From contig OY282606.1 of assembly GCA_958298945.1 (NCBI GenBank), forward strand, positions 95,363,696 through 95,427,695: DNA of 64,000 nucleotides. The letters are read 5' to 3'. Position numbers and translations under genes: made by a program. Of this stretch, positions 1-12,167 are shown piece by piece; the first letter of the stretch is position 1, and each line of letters starts with the position of its first letter. Source of the stretch: Atherix ibis (taxonomy: Eukaryota > Arthropoda > Insecta > Diptera > Athericidae). The notes beneath the pieces are model-generated. The model was not told where the DNA came from. It saw only the letters and a program-made list of their open reading frames with translations, and did not search any database.

Positions 1-3000
1 GGTATCTTTGACCGTCGGGCTTAACTCGTTGGTTTTAATTAAAGCAGGTTGAGTGTAGGAAATAACAAAAAAAAAACACATTATAAAAGTTTAATCTTGA
101 AGATTTTAGTTTTAATTATTTATATCGTTATATTTATACAAATTGCTTTCAAACAAATATTTATTTATAATTTACTCAATAAAATTGGTATTTTCTTCTA
201 AAAAGTTTTAATATTTTGTAAGCTTATTGGAAAAATTATATTTTATTATGAAAATTTATGAATTTTTTGTTTACTTTTTTATAATTGTTATGCATTTGTA
301 AGAATTTCTATAAAAATAATTTTGCCATATTTATGCAATTCTTTTAATGCACTTCTAAAATCATTATATTTTAGTGCATTGTATTTATTTTCATAAAAAA
401 ATATTTTATTATACATTTAATAAGGTTAAAAATGATCAAAAAAAAATTACCGTTTACATAATAATGCATTCAAAAATTTCAATATTTTCACAAATATTAA
501 AAAACAAAATGAATTTTCAACAATATTGTTTCATAAGTTTTACATATACAAAGTTTTTGTTCATTTATTCATTTTGTTATTGTTTTTATTTTATAAATAC
601 ATATACTGGCTAATTTTAAAAATAGCAAAAAAAAACATTATGTTGTATATATTTTTTAAATAACGCAGACAGGTGTTCGAATATAGAAATAAATAAATTG
701 TATCTGTGTGTACATCTTATGTTAAATTAGCAAATTAAAAAAAATCGAGTTTTAAATATATGTGTAATACATTGCAAATATACACAAATATTACTAAACA
801 ATAGCTTTAAGGCTTTTAACCCATGATAAATCCGAATGCTGTTCAATAATAAATTTTATTCTTGGAGCTATTTTATCTTGGATATTTTTTTTCTATAGTC
901 TGGTTTTATGTAGAGAAAATTTTGTTCTTTTAGAATAATTTCTATAATTTCTTTTTTACAAAAAATTGTTCTTTTAATAAAATTAATTTATTTATAAAAT
1001 ATTTTTCTTTTTTACAAAAAATTTCTCTAAATAAATTAAAAGCATTTCAAGAAAAAAAAACAACTGTCGGTTTACAAGTATATATTGGATATTTTTTTAA
1101 ATGTTTATTTGTTAAATTGTATATTTATTATGCAATATATAAATACATATTTAAATATATAACCAAAAAAAAATTTACAAGACATATATTTAAAATTTTT
1201 TTTTTTCATTTTATATTATTTAATAAAAATACTTTTTAATATATAAAAAATAAATTTATATAAAAAGTTTGATTCAAGATTTGGAAAATTATTTTCTTAA
1301 ATAATCAATCAGATACTAATTATAAATTTTGTAAATTAATAACTTTTTAAAAAAAATTTTAATCAGTTGTTTTCTTTTTTTTGTTTGTTAAAAGTGCTCA
1401 GAATTTATTTTGTTTTAAGCGATAAGTAGTTGATTATTTTTTTTTCAAGGTTCTATGTACATTTATTAATCAATAATAATTTTATTTTAATCAAATTAAT
1501 TTTCTTAACATAATTTCTTTTTAAAATTAAAAAAATAACTACTTTTGGATATAGTCTATGAATAATAATTCACTGTGTAATATGTATGCATAAAAATTTA
1601 AAAATAATCCATACAGACTAAAAATGTAGAATTTTAGGATAAATTGATTTAATAAATATTCGAAATTAGAGAGAATTTTTCCTTTTGAAACTTTTTCGAA
1701 AAAATGTGTACTTATAGAAAATAATATAGGGTTTAAAAAAAGGAAGACATCTTTAGAATTTCATTGAGTTAATATTTTCTATTAAGTTTTATATTATGTT
1801 ATATATGATTTATGCATTCGAATTTTACATACATGAACATCTGTATTCGTTTTGTAAAATGAATAAGTAAAAAATTAAATTGGGGAAAATATTTTTCAGT
1901 AACAGTAGTTATTCGTGCGTTTTCGGATTATGAAGAGAAATATTGCTCCCTATTTTACGCAGGCGTAGACAATTAACATGTATTTGGTGGAGGTGGATAA
2001 GGGGGTAATTCTTCTATTTATATACATATGTGTACTATTATTAATTTTTTTTTCTTCTTCGTCAAATTGTTGTTTAAAATGCTCACTTTATTCATTAAAA
2101 TACCTCCGAGAAAATAATGTACTCATGCTTCGAATAGCGTACACATATGTGTACGAATCTTAAGAAATATTTCCTTATATTTTCATTTTGACTTCATGAG
2201 AGAGAATTTCTCCGTTGAGAAGAATTTAGTGTACAGATTTTGCACAACAGCATCTACACCACCTACACACATGCTGATTTTGGATATCAAGTTGCATAGG
2301 ATACGAAGAAAATTATTTTTCTTGGACGAATCATTGTTTTTGCAGATAAAGTGAATAGCTAGTCTAGCTCCCCAGTCCTGGTTTACCGTATGAATGGTGT
2401 CTTTTTAAGGTGACAGAAAATGTTACAACATATGTGTATATTCATACTATGTAGTATACAGAATTATATCAATAATGATTATACATCCCCATACATATAT
2501 TTTGACTAGGCGCAGTCAAACATTGTATACGTGCACATGTACATATACGTTTTTATATGTATTTTTGGGATTTAGTTGGAATTTTTGTGTATCATGTTAT
2601 TTTGGATATAAGATTTTAAGTTACAAAATTCAAAAGTGAAAATTGGCACTTGGCATTTTTGTATAATATTCTTTCTTATTTAATTAGTAAATAAATAAAA
2701 ATATGTATTACCAATTAGATTTTGACAATTATGTAGGTGTAGGATAAGGTGAACAATTTTAAATCAGGAAGAATATTTAAATATTAATATAGAGTGGTAG
2801 GTATACAAAGGCAGGCAATAATAGTACCAATATATAGAAATGCGAGTGCATTGATTTATAGAGTGAAAAATTCCGAACAAGAAACTTCTTATTCTAATTT
2901 TAATTCATTTCAGTGGTTTTTTCGTTCATCTTCAGTTTTCTAGCTCACAAATTTTTGTGAATTTTGCAATTTTCACTATTTTGAGAAATTGATATTCCTT

Positions 3001-4429
3001 AAGATAGAAGTATTTATACGCACATACTAACATGCATTCGTTCATGTAAATGTATATGTATAATAGAAAAATTTATTTCTTGATATTTTTCACTATGTAT
3101 TTTTTTTCTTCTCAATTTTCTTTATTGAGCAGACGTTTCCCGTTCCCGTTGAAATTCCAACTTACACAAAATCTCATAGATCTGTATCTGAGACTAAATT
3201 TAAAACAGAATTTTTCGCACTTGGGTATAAAAATATATTTCTGACACATATTCAAATATGAGTATAATTGTTGACTCATTTCTAGGCCTTATGAATGCTC
3301 TCATATGTCAGTAGTACCTGTCCGAATATACCAGAAATATACTCTATAAGCAGTTTGTATGTGTTTGATACTTTTCCGTTCATATTTGTCATTATTATTA
3401 ATCGTATAATGTTTGTGGAGTATTTTGCAGCTACTTATAGATAGAGTGATAAAGGGAACACGGAAGTATTATAGTCGTTCTAGAATTTGTAATAATTACA
3501 GGTAAAGATATTTTTCGTAGATAACGTCTATATCAAAAATAAATTTATTTTTGGAATATTTTCTCATTTCGAATGTTAAATTATTTCATATTTATAAATT
3601 ACCATTGCATATAAATATATGTATCATTTGATAAGTAAATACGAATTATTATTAATTAAGTAAAAATAGCAACAACAAAAAATTAAAAAAAAAAACGAAA
3701 GAGAAAAAACTCATAAGAAAATAAAAGAGAAAAACTTTGATTTTCTGGCACATTCTTTCTTTCTATCTGCACTATCCTATATTTAGTTTCAGAATCGTTT
3801 TCGGAAAGGTTCTTGTTTCTAAATTCTGATCATCAGCTCAGCTAGAATATTTTCTGATGTTTGACCAGAGTTCGGGTATATTTATATTTTCCCCATTTCA
3901 ATGTGGATGAATATTTCACATAGTACATACGGTATATAAATGAGTTTAATTTAAATTAGATATTTTATATATATTAGTAAGCAATATTTTTTTTAAATAT
4001 GCTAAATATATATAAATGAGAAATTATATGGGAAAATCAAAATTATTTACTTTCATAAGTAAAACAAATTATATTTTTTTAGCTAGCATATGATCAAATA
4101 ATTAGAAAAAAATATTACAAGAATTCAATATAAGATGTAGTTAAGTGTACATATATATAGGGAATCGATTTTCTTGTAAATAAATAAAATAAAATGATGA
4201 TTATACTAAGTTGGGTTCAATAATTGAGTGAGTACTTGTAATTCGACAAATGGAATTAGTTGGTATTGGTTCGATGATGCTTCTATTTAAATAAGAAATC
4301 AAATAAAGTTCATTACAATTCGCATAACAAAAATTCAATTAGTCTTGTGTACTTGCAGTACAGATTTGTTTTATTTAAAAACTAAATTAGTTAGTATTGA
4401 TTTAAATTCAAGGTGAAAATAGTGCTTAC
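1..4429 (-). other. Intron 2 of paramyosin, left part of window
   Basis: No coding region that I can support lies here. The stretch follows, on the minus strand, a good splice donor directly after paramyosin exon 2, so it should be the start of a long intron, with the next exon beyond the left edge. It is very AT-rich with long A and T runs. The short open frames in it are low-complexity. The inference depends on the paramyosin identification just to the right. Confidence 0.6.
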
Positions 4430-5176
4430 CCTTTGGCGTAATTCACGTTCTATTTCAAGATCATCTTGGAGGAGACGAATTTTATCCTGAAATATATGGA
4501 GAAATGTTTTTATTATTATTAATTATTCCCGTATTTATTTGAAAATATCAAATAATTTCCAATTGTTTTATATTATGTTTTGATATATTTAAAAAAAAAA
4601 AACAAAAAAAAAACTACATGCTAAAATTATTTAAGAACTTAAGATTAAATTTAAAAATTCATTACGTTAATAAAAAAAAAAGTTTTAAATTCTATGCATT
4701 CTTTATTGCATTTACTAAGATAAGTCTCCCCCACTTAATAATATGAGTATTTTTAAAGATAATTTACTTATTATATAACACGATCATTTTAAATTTTTTT
4801 TTTTTTGGTCTATGAATTATTTAAACGAGCTTTGACTTATTTTCATACATGTATGAACATATAAATATATTTTTAGATTGTTTTTTTTTTACAAGACACA
4901 TTTTCAAAATAGTTAAAGGAGTAATTATTCGGAATCATTATTATTGTTATTACTAATATTATTATTATTATTATTATTATTATTAGAATTTTTCATTTTG
5001 ATTATTATTTGTAATATTATTTATGATGAATGGAGGATAGAGTCCCTTACCTCCAAACGTGATAGAGCGCTAAGGTCAGCACTGTACTCAATATTGATAT
5101 CAGCGTGTCCGTGTCCTCCAGTTGTTGAACTGGACCGATAAGAATATTTTGAAGTCCTAGCTACTGCAGAAGACAT
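4430..5176 (-). CDS. Prm: Paramyosin, first two coding exons (partial)
   Basis: Paramyosin forms the core of invertebrate muscle thick filaments as a long coiled-coil rod. Only its N-terminus is present. Exon 1 is 5051-5176 (42 codons, ATG at 5174-5176); exon 2 is 4430-4486 (19 codons); both junctions are phase 0 with gtaag-type donors. The first 42 residues are a Ser/Thr/Gly-rich head beginning MSSAVARTSKYSYRSSS, including the conserved stretch DINIEY. Exon 2 begins the rod with DKIRLLQDDLEIERELRQR, nearly identical to the fly paramyosin sequence as I recall it. The remaining roughly 800 residues lie left of the window. Myosin heavy chain is ruled out because this N-terminus has no motor domain. 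The 5' untranslated exons were not located with certainty; one candidate is listed at 7027-7053. Confidence 0.93.
4936..4986 (+). repeat. TTA/ATT trinucleotide microsatellite
   Basis: An imperfect then perfect run of att/tta units lies just right of paramyosin exon 2, inside intron 1. A second run of about eight ATA units lies near 6780-6806, and short AT dinucleotide runs occur near 5297, 26394, 56746 and 58202. These are ordinary fly microsatellites. Confidence 0.8.
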
Positions 5177-7026
5177 ATTGATTGATTGATGTTTAAATCC
5201 CGTTTAATTCGTTAACAAAATCCACAAGATGGAGAAATTGATATTCACTAAAAATATTTTATTTTAATGTTTTTCTTTTTTTTGCTGCACTTAAATATAT
5301 ATATATATATGAATATTTATAAAAATCACGTATACATATATCGTTTCGAATGGAAAAAATCGCGCCCGGTTTAAATTTATTTTTAATTGTTAATATTATC
5401 TATCGTTGATTTTTTGGAGAAAGAATTTTTTTTTGTTATCCTTCTTCTCCTTTGATTAGATTTGCTCTATTTAAATAAACAAAATAAAAATAAACACACA
5501 GTGTAGTTGTCACCGAGTCACCGATATTTTCGTAATAAACGTCGGAGCAAGGCTGGTGATCTACTGATCGCGAGACCTCAGTGTCGTTCGAATTAAGTGT
5601 ATAGAATACAAACCGATTGGAAAATCTTTAATATAATACTCTCTCACCTACGTAGATTAGATCAAATTGAATCGTTGTGATTTTGTTTTAGTTTATCCAA
5701 CTTCGGCCATCATATATATCCTATGCGCGCGCAATTTGCAAACAGCCAAACAGGCATTCGCGCGCGTCCATGTGTGTGTGTTTATACAGAATGCAAACAC
5801 AAACTCACACCATACAAATCTCTACATTTATCCATACATACATACATATATAATTAGGGGTTACTTTGTAGATTGCTCACTTTTCACGCATTCATCAAAT
5901 TGGCTAATTCTTAGATATAGTAATGAAATTTGAAATTAACACAACAACCCATAAGCCCCATCACTTAAATACAATCATTTAAATTCCTTATATTCAAATG
6001 AATACACTGGCAATAAAATGTTTTTCGAGAAGTTTTAAAACAACAACATCTATTATATGGGGTCGAATCACATCAAGTCCGGTACGATACTGGTTTGATT
6101 GTGCTAGTATTCAGGAAAAGGCGGTTGAGCATGCGCTTCAAGCACCTAGTTTCCAATATAATTTGTTCATTCCGTATTTTTGGAAAAAAAACTCTAATAT
6201 TTTTAAGATATTTTTTCGATTTTTTTTAAACATTTTATAAATTATTCATTTTCATAATAGATATATTAGTATATATTTTTTTTTTAAATAAATATTTTGT
6301 TATAATTTCAATTTGTTTGGTTAAGTCGTTAAGTTGATTGGAAAGTCTTTTTTCATATAAAGATTAATAAATATTCGATATTATATGTAATATATAAAAA
6401 TATTCCTTTATGCATGCATATATACATATATATTTACATGTATATGAGTGTTGTGCCTTTCCCCACTGTTACACATATCATCATTCTGGAAATTTTCCAA
6501 TTTTTCAACTCCAAAAATAACCTTTTTTAAGTAATTATTTAAATACTTAACCAGCATGAATATGTAATATTCTCTCGTATTCTTTTTCTTTCCGCTCTCA
6601 TAGAATTCTTATCGCACACAACAAATATTGGAACTTGTGTTAATTTGTGCTAAAAATTACTTATAGCAATAAATAGTTGAAAATAAGAAGAAGTATAAGA
6701 ATTATCCAAATATGAAAGAAATTTTTTTTTATAAAAAATTAAACGAACAAAAAAAATATAAAATTTACAATAATAAAAATAATATTAATAATAATAATAA
6801 TAATAATTTGAAATATTGTATGTATGTACGTGTTGTCAAATGATATTATACAAACATACATCCATACATAATTCTGTCGCATACAAAACTACCATACTAA
6901 CATATAAAAATTTATAGTCTAATGTATATAAATATTCATATTCCATTCTGTATCTTCGATGTGTAATAAATTCTTTAAATTTATTAATAGATTTAAATTT
7001 GAATAGTCATAATATACATAGCTCAC
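5177..7026. other. Paramyosin upstream region, no supported gene
   Basis: This should contain the paramyosin 5' untranslated sequence and promoter (minus strand). I see no clear TATA box. Slightly GC-richer sequence near 5500-5600 and 5730-5790 could mark promoter or enhancer DNA. Open frames of 88 and 80 codons on the plus strand (5667-5933, 5998-6240) are not recognisable; the first is driven by a catacata-type repeat. Confidence 0.4.
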
Positions 7027-7053
7027 CTGTGGTATGCAGTCTTAGCAGGCCAA
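7027..7053 (-). other. Candidate 27-nt microexon, possible Prm 5' exon
   Basis: On the minus strand a strong acceptor (cttttcag at the end of a T-rich tract) is followed 27 nt later by a strong donor (CAG|gtgagc). The short segment stands out from its AT-rich surroundings in composition. It lies about 1.85 kb upstream of the paramyosin start codon on the same strand, so a 5' untranslated exon of Prm is the simplest reading. Two of its three frames are open, so a coding microexon of an unseen gene is also possible. Confidence 0.35.
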
Positions 7054-8529
7054 CTGAAAAGTAAAAATCGCAATACTAATTAATAATATCAGAAGTATTT
7101 TTTTTTAAATCATAAAATATTTAACATATAAAATCGAATTAACTTGACTAATACTAAAATTTGATAATTTATAAAATAATTTAAAAAAAAAACAAACCTA
7201 CAAATTTTTTGGTATTATTTGAATTTATATTATTACAAAAACAAAACCTAATCAAAATTTTATATTATTTCTATTTATAAAGGACTATTTACAATAAATA
7301 ATGTTTTTATTTAAATATTATACTATAAAAATCGAAAGAAAATATTCTACGCATAAAAAGAAAATTAAACTAAATATAAAAGGATATATTTAAAAAAAAT
7401 ATCGAAAATAATCTTTAAATAGAAGTAATAATACTTAGGTTATTTTAAAGTATTGATATTTTTTAAGATATCAAAAAAAGACGAATACAATATTTGTATT
7501 ATAGACCTAAATTAACAGCTAAACTATTTCAGATGATATATTGTAGTAATATTATATAATCTACACATATGCTATATAATAAAGTTAAAATTCTGGAGCA
7601 AAAGTATTAAAAAACATATTAAAGGAAGATCCTTTTCTATTTTTCGGCATTGTACCTATATTTTTTTTAATCATAACTATGTTTTGTTTAGAAAAATAAA
7701 TGTATATGCAGTAAATGAAAGGATATATAGTTATAATTATATGTATGTATGCGCATTAATATATAAATTAAATTGAACTAGTTTTAATTTTGAAAATAGT
7801 AAAAATCATGAATAATATGTGCGTAGATACACGTATGTGTATATATGAATAGCAAAACTTATTATGCATTAGAATATTTTTATTTTTGTGGAACGTACGG
7901 GCGCAGGCTGATAGTTGAAAATTGGAATACCATTCCTAAAAATAGAATAACTTCATACGAAAAGTCTATAATTTAACTGGATGTATTATTGTAGAGGTAT
8001 GTGTAAGAATTATTAAAAGATTTTTGTTTATAGCCGTGAACATTATTCAGCTCTGAATGGATACTTGAAATGCTCTAAAGATTCCGTATTAGATGTGGTT
8101 ATGCACTAATTTTCAAAATATTTTCATATGCATTCTTATTAACACCTAAGTTTCGATTATCAACTATTTAATATTGATGATGTCTAAATATGGATGTAAA
8201 ACTTCTAACAAAATGAAAAAAAATGAATATAAAAAAAAATCTACGATCGTAATTTAAATAAGCCAATTGATATTCATATAACGGACTACATTCTTATAAA
8301 TTTTAGATACTTTCTTTTTCTTATAAGAAAAGTATAAAAATTTCAAATTTCAAAATTAATTTTTGCTTCTTTTAATAATATTATTGTTATTCTATTTAAT
8401 TAAAAAAAAAATGAATACATAACATTATAATATGTGGATATAAATTATAAATCGTATTATTATTATTTATTTTGATAATTTTATTTTTAATAATTTTTCA
8501 GTTTCTTTACTGAAAAATGCAATACTATT
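7054..8529. other. AT-rich spacer
   Basis: I see no gene, RNA or mobile element in this stretch. It consists of AT-rich sequence with short tatgta repeats. Confidence 0.5.
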
Positions 8530-9351
8530 AGGTGTAAGGAGAAGTTCTGAAGTGTTTTTTTTAAGAAAACAAAGTTGGTTTTTCTTTAAAATTTAATCCA
8601 AACTATAATTCCTTTCGTTAAGTAAAACTGTTTGCCAGCGTTCTGACAGCCTATCAAATTCACTGGAGAAGAAGTCCTTGCTTTTGGAGGCGACATAGTC
8701 TTCCATTGCTCTTTAGGACACCCTCAAAACTATCGTATTTATTTCCATCAACTAATTTTAGAGGAGATCTGAATGGTACTCCATTTGAGCAGTATCAGGA
8801 TTATGATACACAACTCATAGTGTATTTATACCCTTTCGGTCCCACCAGCAACACAGCATAACCTTCTCCTAATTCACACCTGCTTCTGCTGTACACGTCG
8901 GACTGTAAACACTGTAAAAGGATCACGTTTTTGTAAACTATCCATTTTTCATCTCCAGTCACAAAGCAAATCTTGACGATACACAAAACCAAGCCTTTTA
9001 CTGTGATCCAAAGCAGTTGTCTGATAAATACCAAGCTTGAAGGCTACATCTTCGGAATTTAATGTGGGAATTGTCTCGAATTGGAGAACTTCATTATTGA
9101 TCATTATTGCCTTCCTGATCTGAGTTCATCTTTCGAAGAAAAGTCACTCGAACAAAATGTTGTGAACAAAATGTTGTGAGCTGTTACTGTGACCTAATTA
9201 ATATTCGAAAAAATTTCCATAAATCACCTACCATATGCTAATCTACCTATTCTGTTCCAATCGGTTTCAGTTCGGTCAGAATTCTTACTAAGGACGCATA
9301 AACCATAGGAGTGTACGTATTCACAAACGACAGAATTTTCCCTTACACCTA
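8530..9351 (-). mobile_element. Degenerate mariner element, internally deleted
   Basis: The ends are matching inverted repeats of about 20 bp: aggtgtaaggagaagttctg at the left and the complement of a near match at 9331-9351. The length of about 820 bp is well short of the usual 1.3 kb. On the minus strand, around 8890-8960, the frame reads FVTGDEKWIVYKNV, the hallmark of the second conserved block of mariner transposase with its first catalytic Asp. The rest of the frame is broken by stops and indels. A 14-bp direct repeat lies near 9153-9180. Not mobile on its own. Confidence 0.75.
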
Positions 9352-9466
9352 ATATAAATATTGAGTAACATTATTTACAGAACAACCAAACGTATCATGT
9401 TATATGCACTTACTTACAAGAAGATGAATAAATACTTATTATTATTTACGTTTACGCGGGTGGTTA

Positions 9467-9531
9467 AAAAAAGTTCTCGGACTAAGCAATAATTAACGCT
9501 ACTAATTATTGCTTAGTCCGAGAACTTTTTT
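9467..9531. repeat. Perfect inverted repeat, 29-bp arms
   Basis: Arms 9467-9495 and 9503-9531 are exact reverse complements separated by the 7-nt loop acgctac. The arm core is gttctcggactaagcaataa. A diverged partial copy of the arm (aagttatcggtctaagc) lies near 9648. It looks like a tiny snap-back transposon remnant or paired mariner ends. An RNA of this region would fold into a strong stem. Confidence 0.85.
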
Positions 9532-9759
9532 ATTTTCAAATAAAAATGTTTTTTTTCTGTTTTGAACATTGAAAAATTTGACAAATCGAATAAAAATTCT
9601 TTTTGTACTATTTACGTTACCATAGTTGTATATAAGAAAGTGTTTCAAGAAGTTATCGGTCTAAGCTATAATATAATTGGTGCTGCAATCGATATAAATG
9701 CTTTTTGTTAAGTTTCCGCATATTTTGTCTATTTTGAACATTGAAAAATTTGATAAATC

Positions 9760-9862
9760 CTGAACAAATTCGATAATATGATTATATGACTTAACTTAAG
9801 TCATATAATCATATCGAATTTGTTCAGTTAATATAGTCAATTATCGAATTTGTTCAGTTAAT
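9760..9862. repeat. Near-perfect inverted repeat plus 20-bp direct repeat
   Basis: Left arm 9760-9794 and right arm 9796-9827 pair over 32 bp with one 3-nt bulge and a 1-nt loop. The last part of the right arm is duplicated: atcgaatttgttcagttaat occurs at 9813-9832 and again, exactly, at 9843-9862. Another repeated phrase, tttgaacattgaaaaatttg, occurs near 9560 and 9733, so 9.45-9.86 kb is a small nest of rearranged repeats. Confidence 0.8.
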
Positions 9863-10528
9863 TTCTTTACGTTCAGCTTAGATTATAGAACAACTGGATA
9901 GACCTCTTTACAAAAATGGTAGCATTTGTAAGAATGGAAACACACATGCAAAATAACAGAAACGCCGTAAATCAGTGGGGGCCGATTTTAAACTTCAGTA
10001 TGCTATTGAAGCGGTTTGTTTAAAACAATTTTCATATGTGATGTCATTTATGCGGAAACAAATAGATTTTTTTAAAATATTGCGTATTTTGTTGTTTAAT
10101 GGAATTAGTTTTGGAAATTTGCAATAAAACACAGTATTCTATTTTAAAATATTATTTATTTATTTTTTATATATTTGCATGTTTGTTTATTTCACTATAT
10201 ATTATTTATTAAAAACAGAATTATAAACTGGAAGAGCATATAAAAATATAAATTGAAAGTTATTTGATTATATCAAATTAATTACGTGCATAAATAAAAA
10301 TCCATTCCAAAAATGCAAAATGAATTAAATGAGGAAATGTGATATTATGTTGAAATTAAAAATACACAGTAAATTAGTATATATACATTTTAATATTAAA
10401 CAAGCAGTCTTAAATATTGAAAGCTTCATTATAATATAAATGTGTGTTTGTGAATTGAAATGTTAATTTAAATAGGCGTGTGCATTTAAATTAAATTAAA
10501 AAATAAAGCATTATGTTTATTTTTAAAT

Positions 10529-10786
10529 TTAAATTAAATGTACTGCCTGTTTTTCAGCACTTCGGCAAATTTTCACAACACTTTCAGTAGAGTACTTTAA
10601 GAAGCCAAAGGACTTGTACGCTATCAAACTGTTCGATGTGAATTCTCCTTCTAAAGCTAAAAGACAGTCTTCGCAATGCAAAGACTTGCCTAGCTTAAAA
10701 ACAATAAAGCCTGATATGTATTCGAACACTTTTTCACTGTATGCATTAAGTGCAGATGGGTTAAATAAATATTTAATCATGGTCAT
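10529..10786 (-). pseudogene. P-element/THAP9-like transposase C-terminal fragment
   Basis: An 85-codon frame encodes a segment resembling the C-terminal region of P-element and THAP9-type transposases. It contains YISGFIVFKLGKSLHCEDC, where the Gly-Phe-Ile-Val stretch is followed by a Cys-x2-Cys pair, and ends in a VVKICRSAEK stretch like the family's usual VVKIC-x-x-E. The N-terminal THAP finger and the catalytic RNase H-like part were not found nearby, so this is a fragment. Its upstream end runs into the perfect inverted repeat at 10745-10819, which suggests the fragment was captured by or ended at a foldback. Identification rests on recalled family motifs. Confidence 0.5.
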
Positions 10787-10819
10787 TTAAAATATTTATT
10801 TAACCCATCTGCACTTAAT
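10745..10819. repeat. Perfect inverted repeat, 30-bp arms
   Basis: Arms 10745-10774 and 10790-10819 are exact reverse complements with a 15-nt loop. The arm contains agtgcagatgggttaaataa. The left arm is the 5' part of the P/THAP-like frame on the minus strand, so the right arm is an inverted copy of that coding fragment. Confidence 0.85.
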
Positions 10820-12086
10820 TTCCCTTAAATTTTTTTATACACCTTACGTACGCCGGCACTGAACTATTTTCTGTTAACCATTTAACTGTCAACCTCACAT
10901 TTGTTTACATTTATTAAATGATGAATTTTTCACTTTTTAACCACTTTTTGAACCAAATGAATCCATAAAAGCCATTTAAATACATCACAAACTAAATTTT
11001 TGTTAATTTGTCTAATAAAAATAAAGATGTCAACTTATCGAAAGAAAGAAACTGCCCGGTTTCCTCATTCCGTTGAATAACAAGCAAACAATTTACAAAA
11101 TACTCCATATTTTGAAATAAAAACTTTCTATTTAATGTCACCAATAATAATAAAACAATTAATGTAAATACCTATTTTTTCGTAAATTCTATAAAAAAAG
11201 AATGAAACTATACTTTAACTTGAACTTTCTGATAAGTTTCAAAATAACAATTTTAAAAACAACAAAAGTATTCAAGCATTTCAGTATGCTACCACTTCAT
11301 GACGAATGGCGTGTTAGAAAACTCTCAGAAAGTCTGCAAAACGAAATAAATAATAAACCTAAAATAAAATTGCATTTCACATTAAAAGAGAGTACAAAAA
11401 TAAACATTGCCTGTTGTTGTGTTTAAATTGTATTTTTCTTTGGAATAAGTGAGTTAAAATGGATATTAACTATTTTCTTAGAATTCAAAAAATTTGTATT
11501 AAGAAAACTGGATGTCAGTGGGTATCGTGTCTACATAAAAAACTACACAAAACTATGCAAGCATTAGGATTTCTCACCGCTTTTGCAATAATTTAGCCAG
11601 AAAATTGCGTATACACATATGTGCATGTGTATACGAAAATCGGACGTACGCGCCTATTCAGCCAGGTATTATTTAATCTAAAACGTTCAGCAAGCAATAA
11701 TTCTAACCCTTTTTATGAATTGTTGTTATTCTTCGTGACGGACGGTTCAGCATCAATTAAAATTCATAAGAATTTGATAACGGTTTCTGAGAGGTCAGCT
11801 CCCTTATTTTTAACCATAGCAAAGTTTAAAGTTTTACATCTGGTGTTTGACAACAGGGGACTGAATATGCGTAAGGAAGGTATTGCAACTACATCATGAA
11901 TCAACTTTTAGACGTATTATCAAAACTGTTCGAAAGATGAGTGCCAGATTTAATAACTGCGCAAAAAGTCAAACCAAGCTCGAATTCAAAAAGGAGTTTT
12001 GAGAGAATTAAAACATGAAATACTCAACAAAGAGCCGCCATATTGGCCAGAGTTAGGTTTCTCTGACTTGCAACTGTTCCTTAAAC
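10820..12086. other. Unresolved stretch with weak transposase traces
   Basis: Open frames at 11202-11426 and 11621-11899 (plus) show no family I recognise. Around 11990-12080 a broken plus-strand frame reads like EPPYWPELGFSDLQLF, distantly resembling the mariner PPYSPDLAPSDYHLF block. This may be a very old relic. I would not annotate a gene here. Confidence 0.3.
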
Positions 12087-12167
12087 TATTGTAATAAACA
12101 TTTATTCCGCGGATCCTATTTTATATATATAAAAATAGTTTCCGCAGAATAAATGTTTATTACAATA
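12087..12167. repeat. Imperfect inverted repeat, 36-bp arms
   Basis: Arms 12087-12122 and 12132-12167 pair over 36 bp with three mismatches around a short AT loop. The core is aataaacatttattc followed by gcgga. Confidence 0.8.

Noticed and set aside
5667..6240. Two plus-strand frames upstream of paramyosin
   Set aside because: Low-complexity or unrecognisable, with no splice, promoter or family support.
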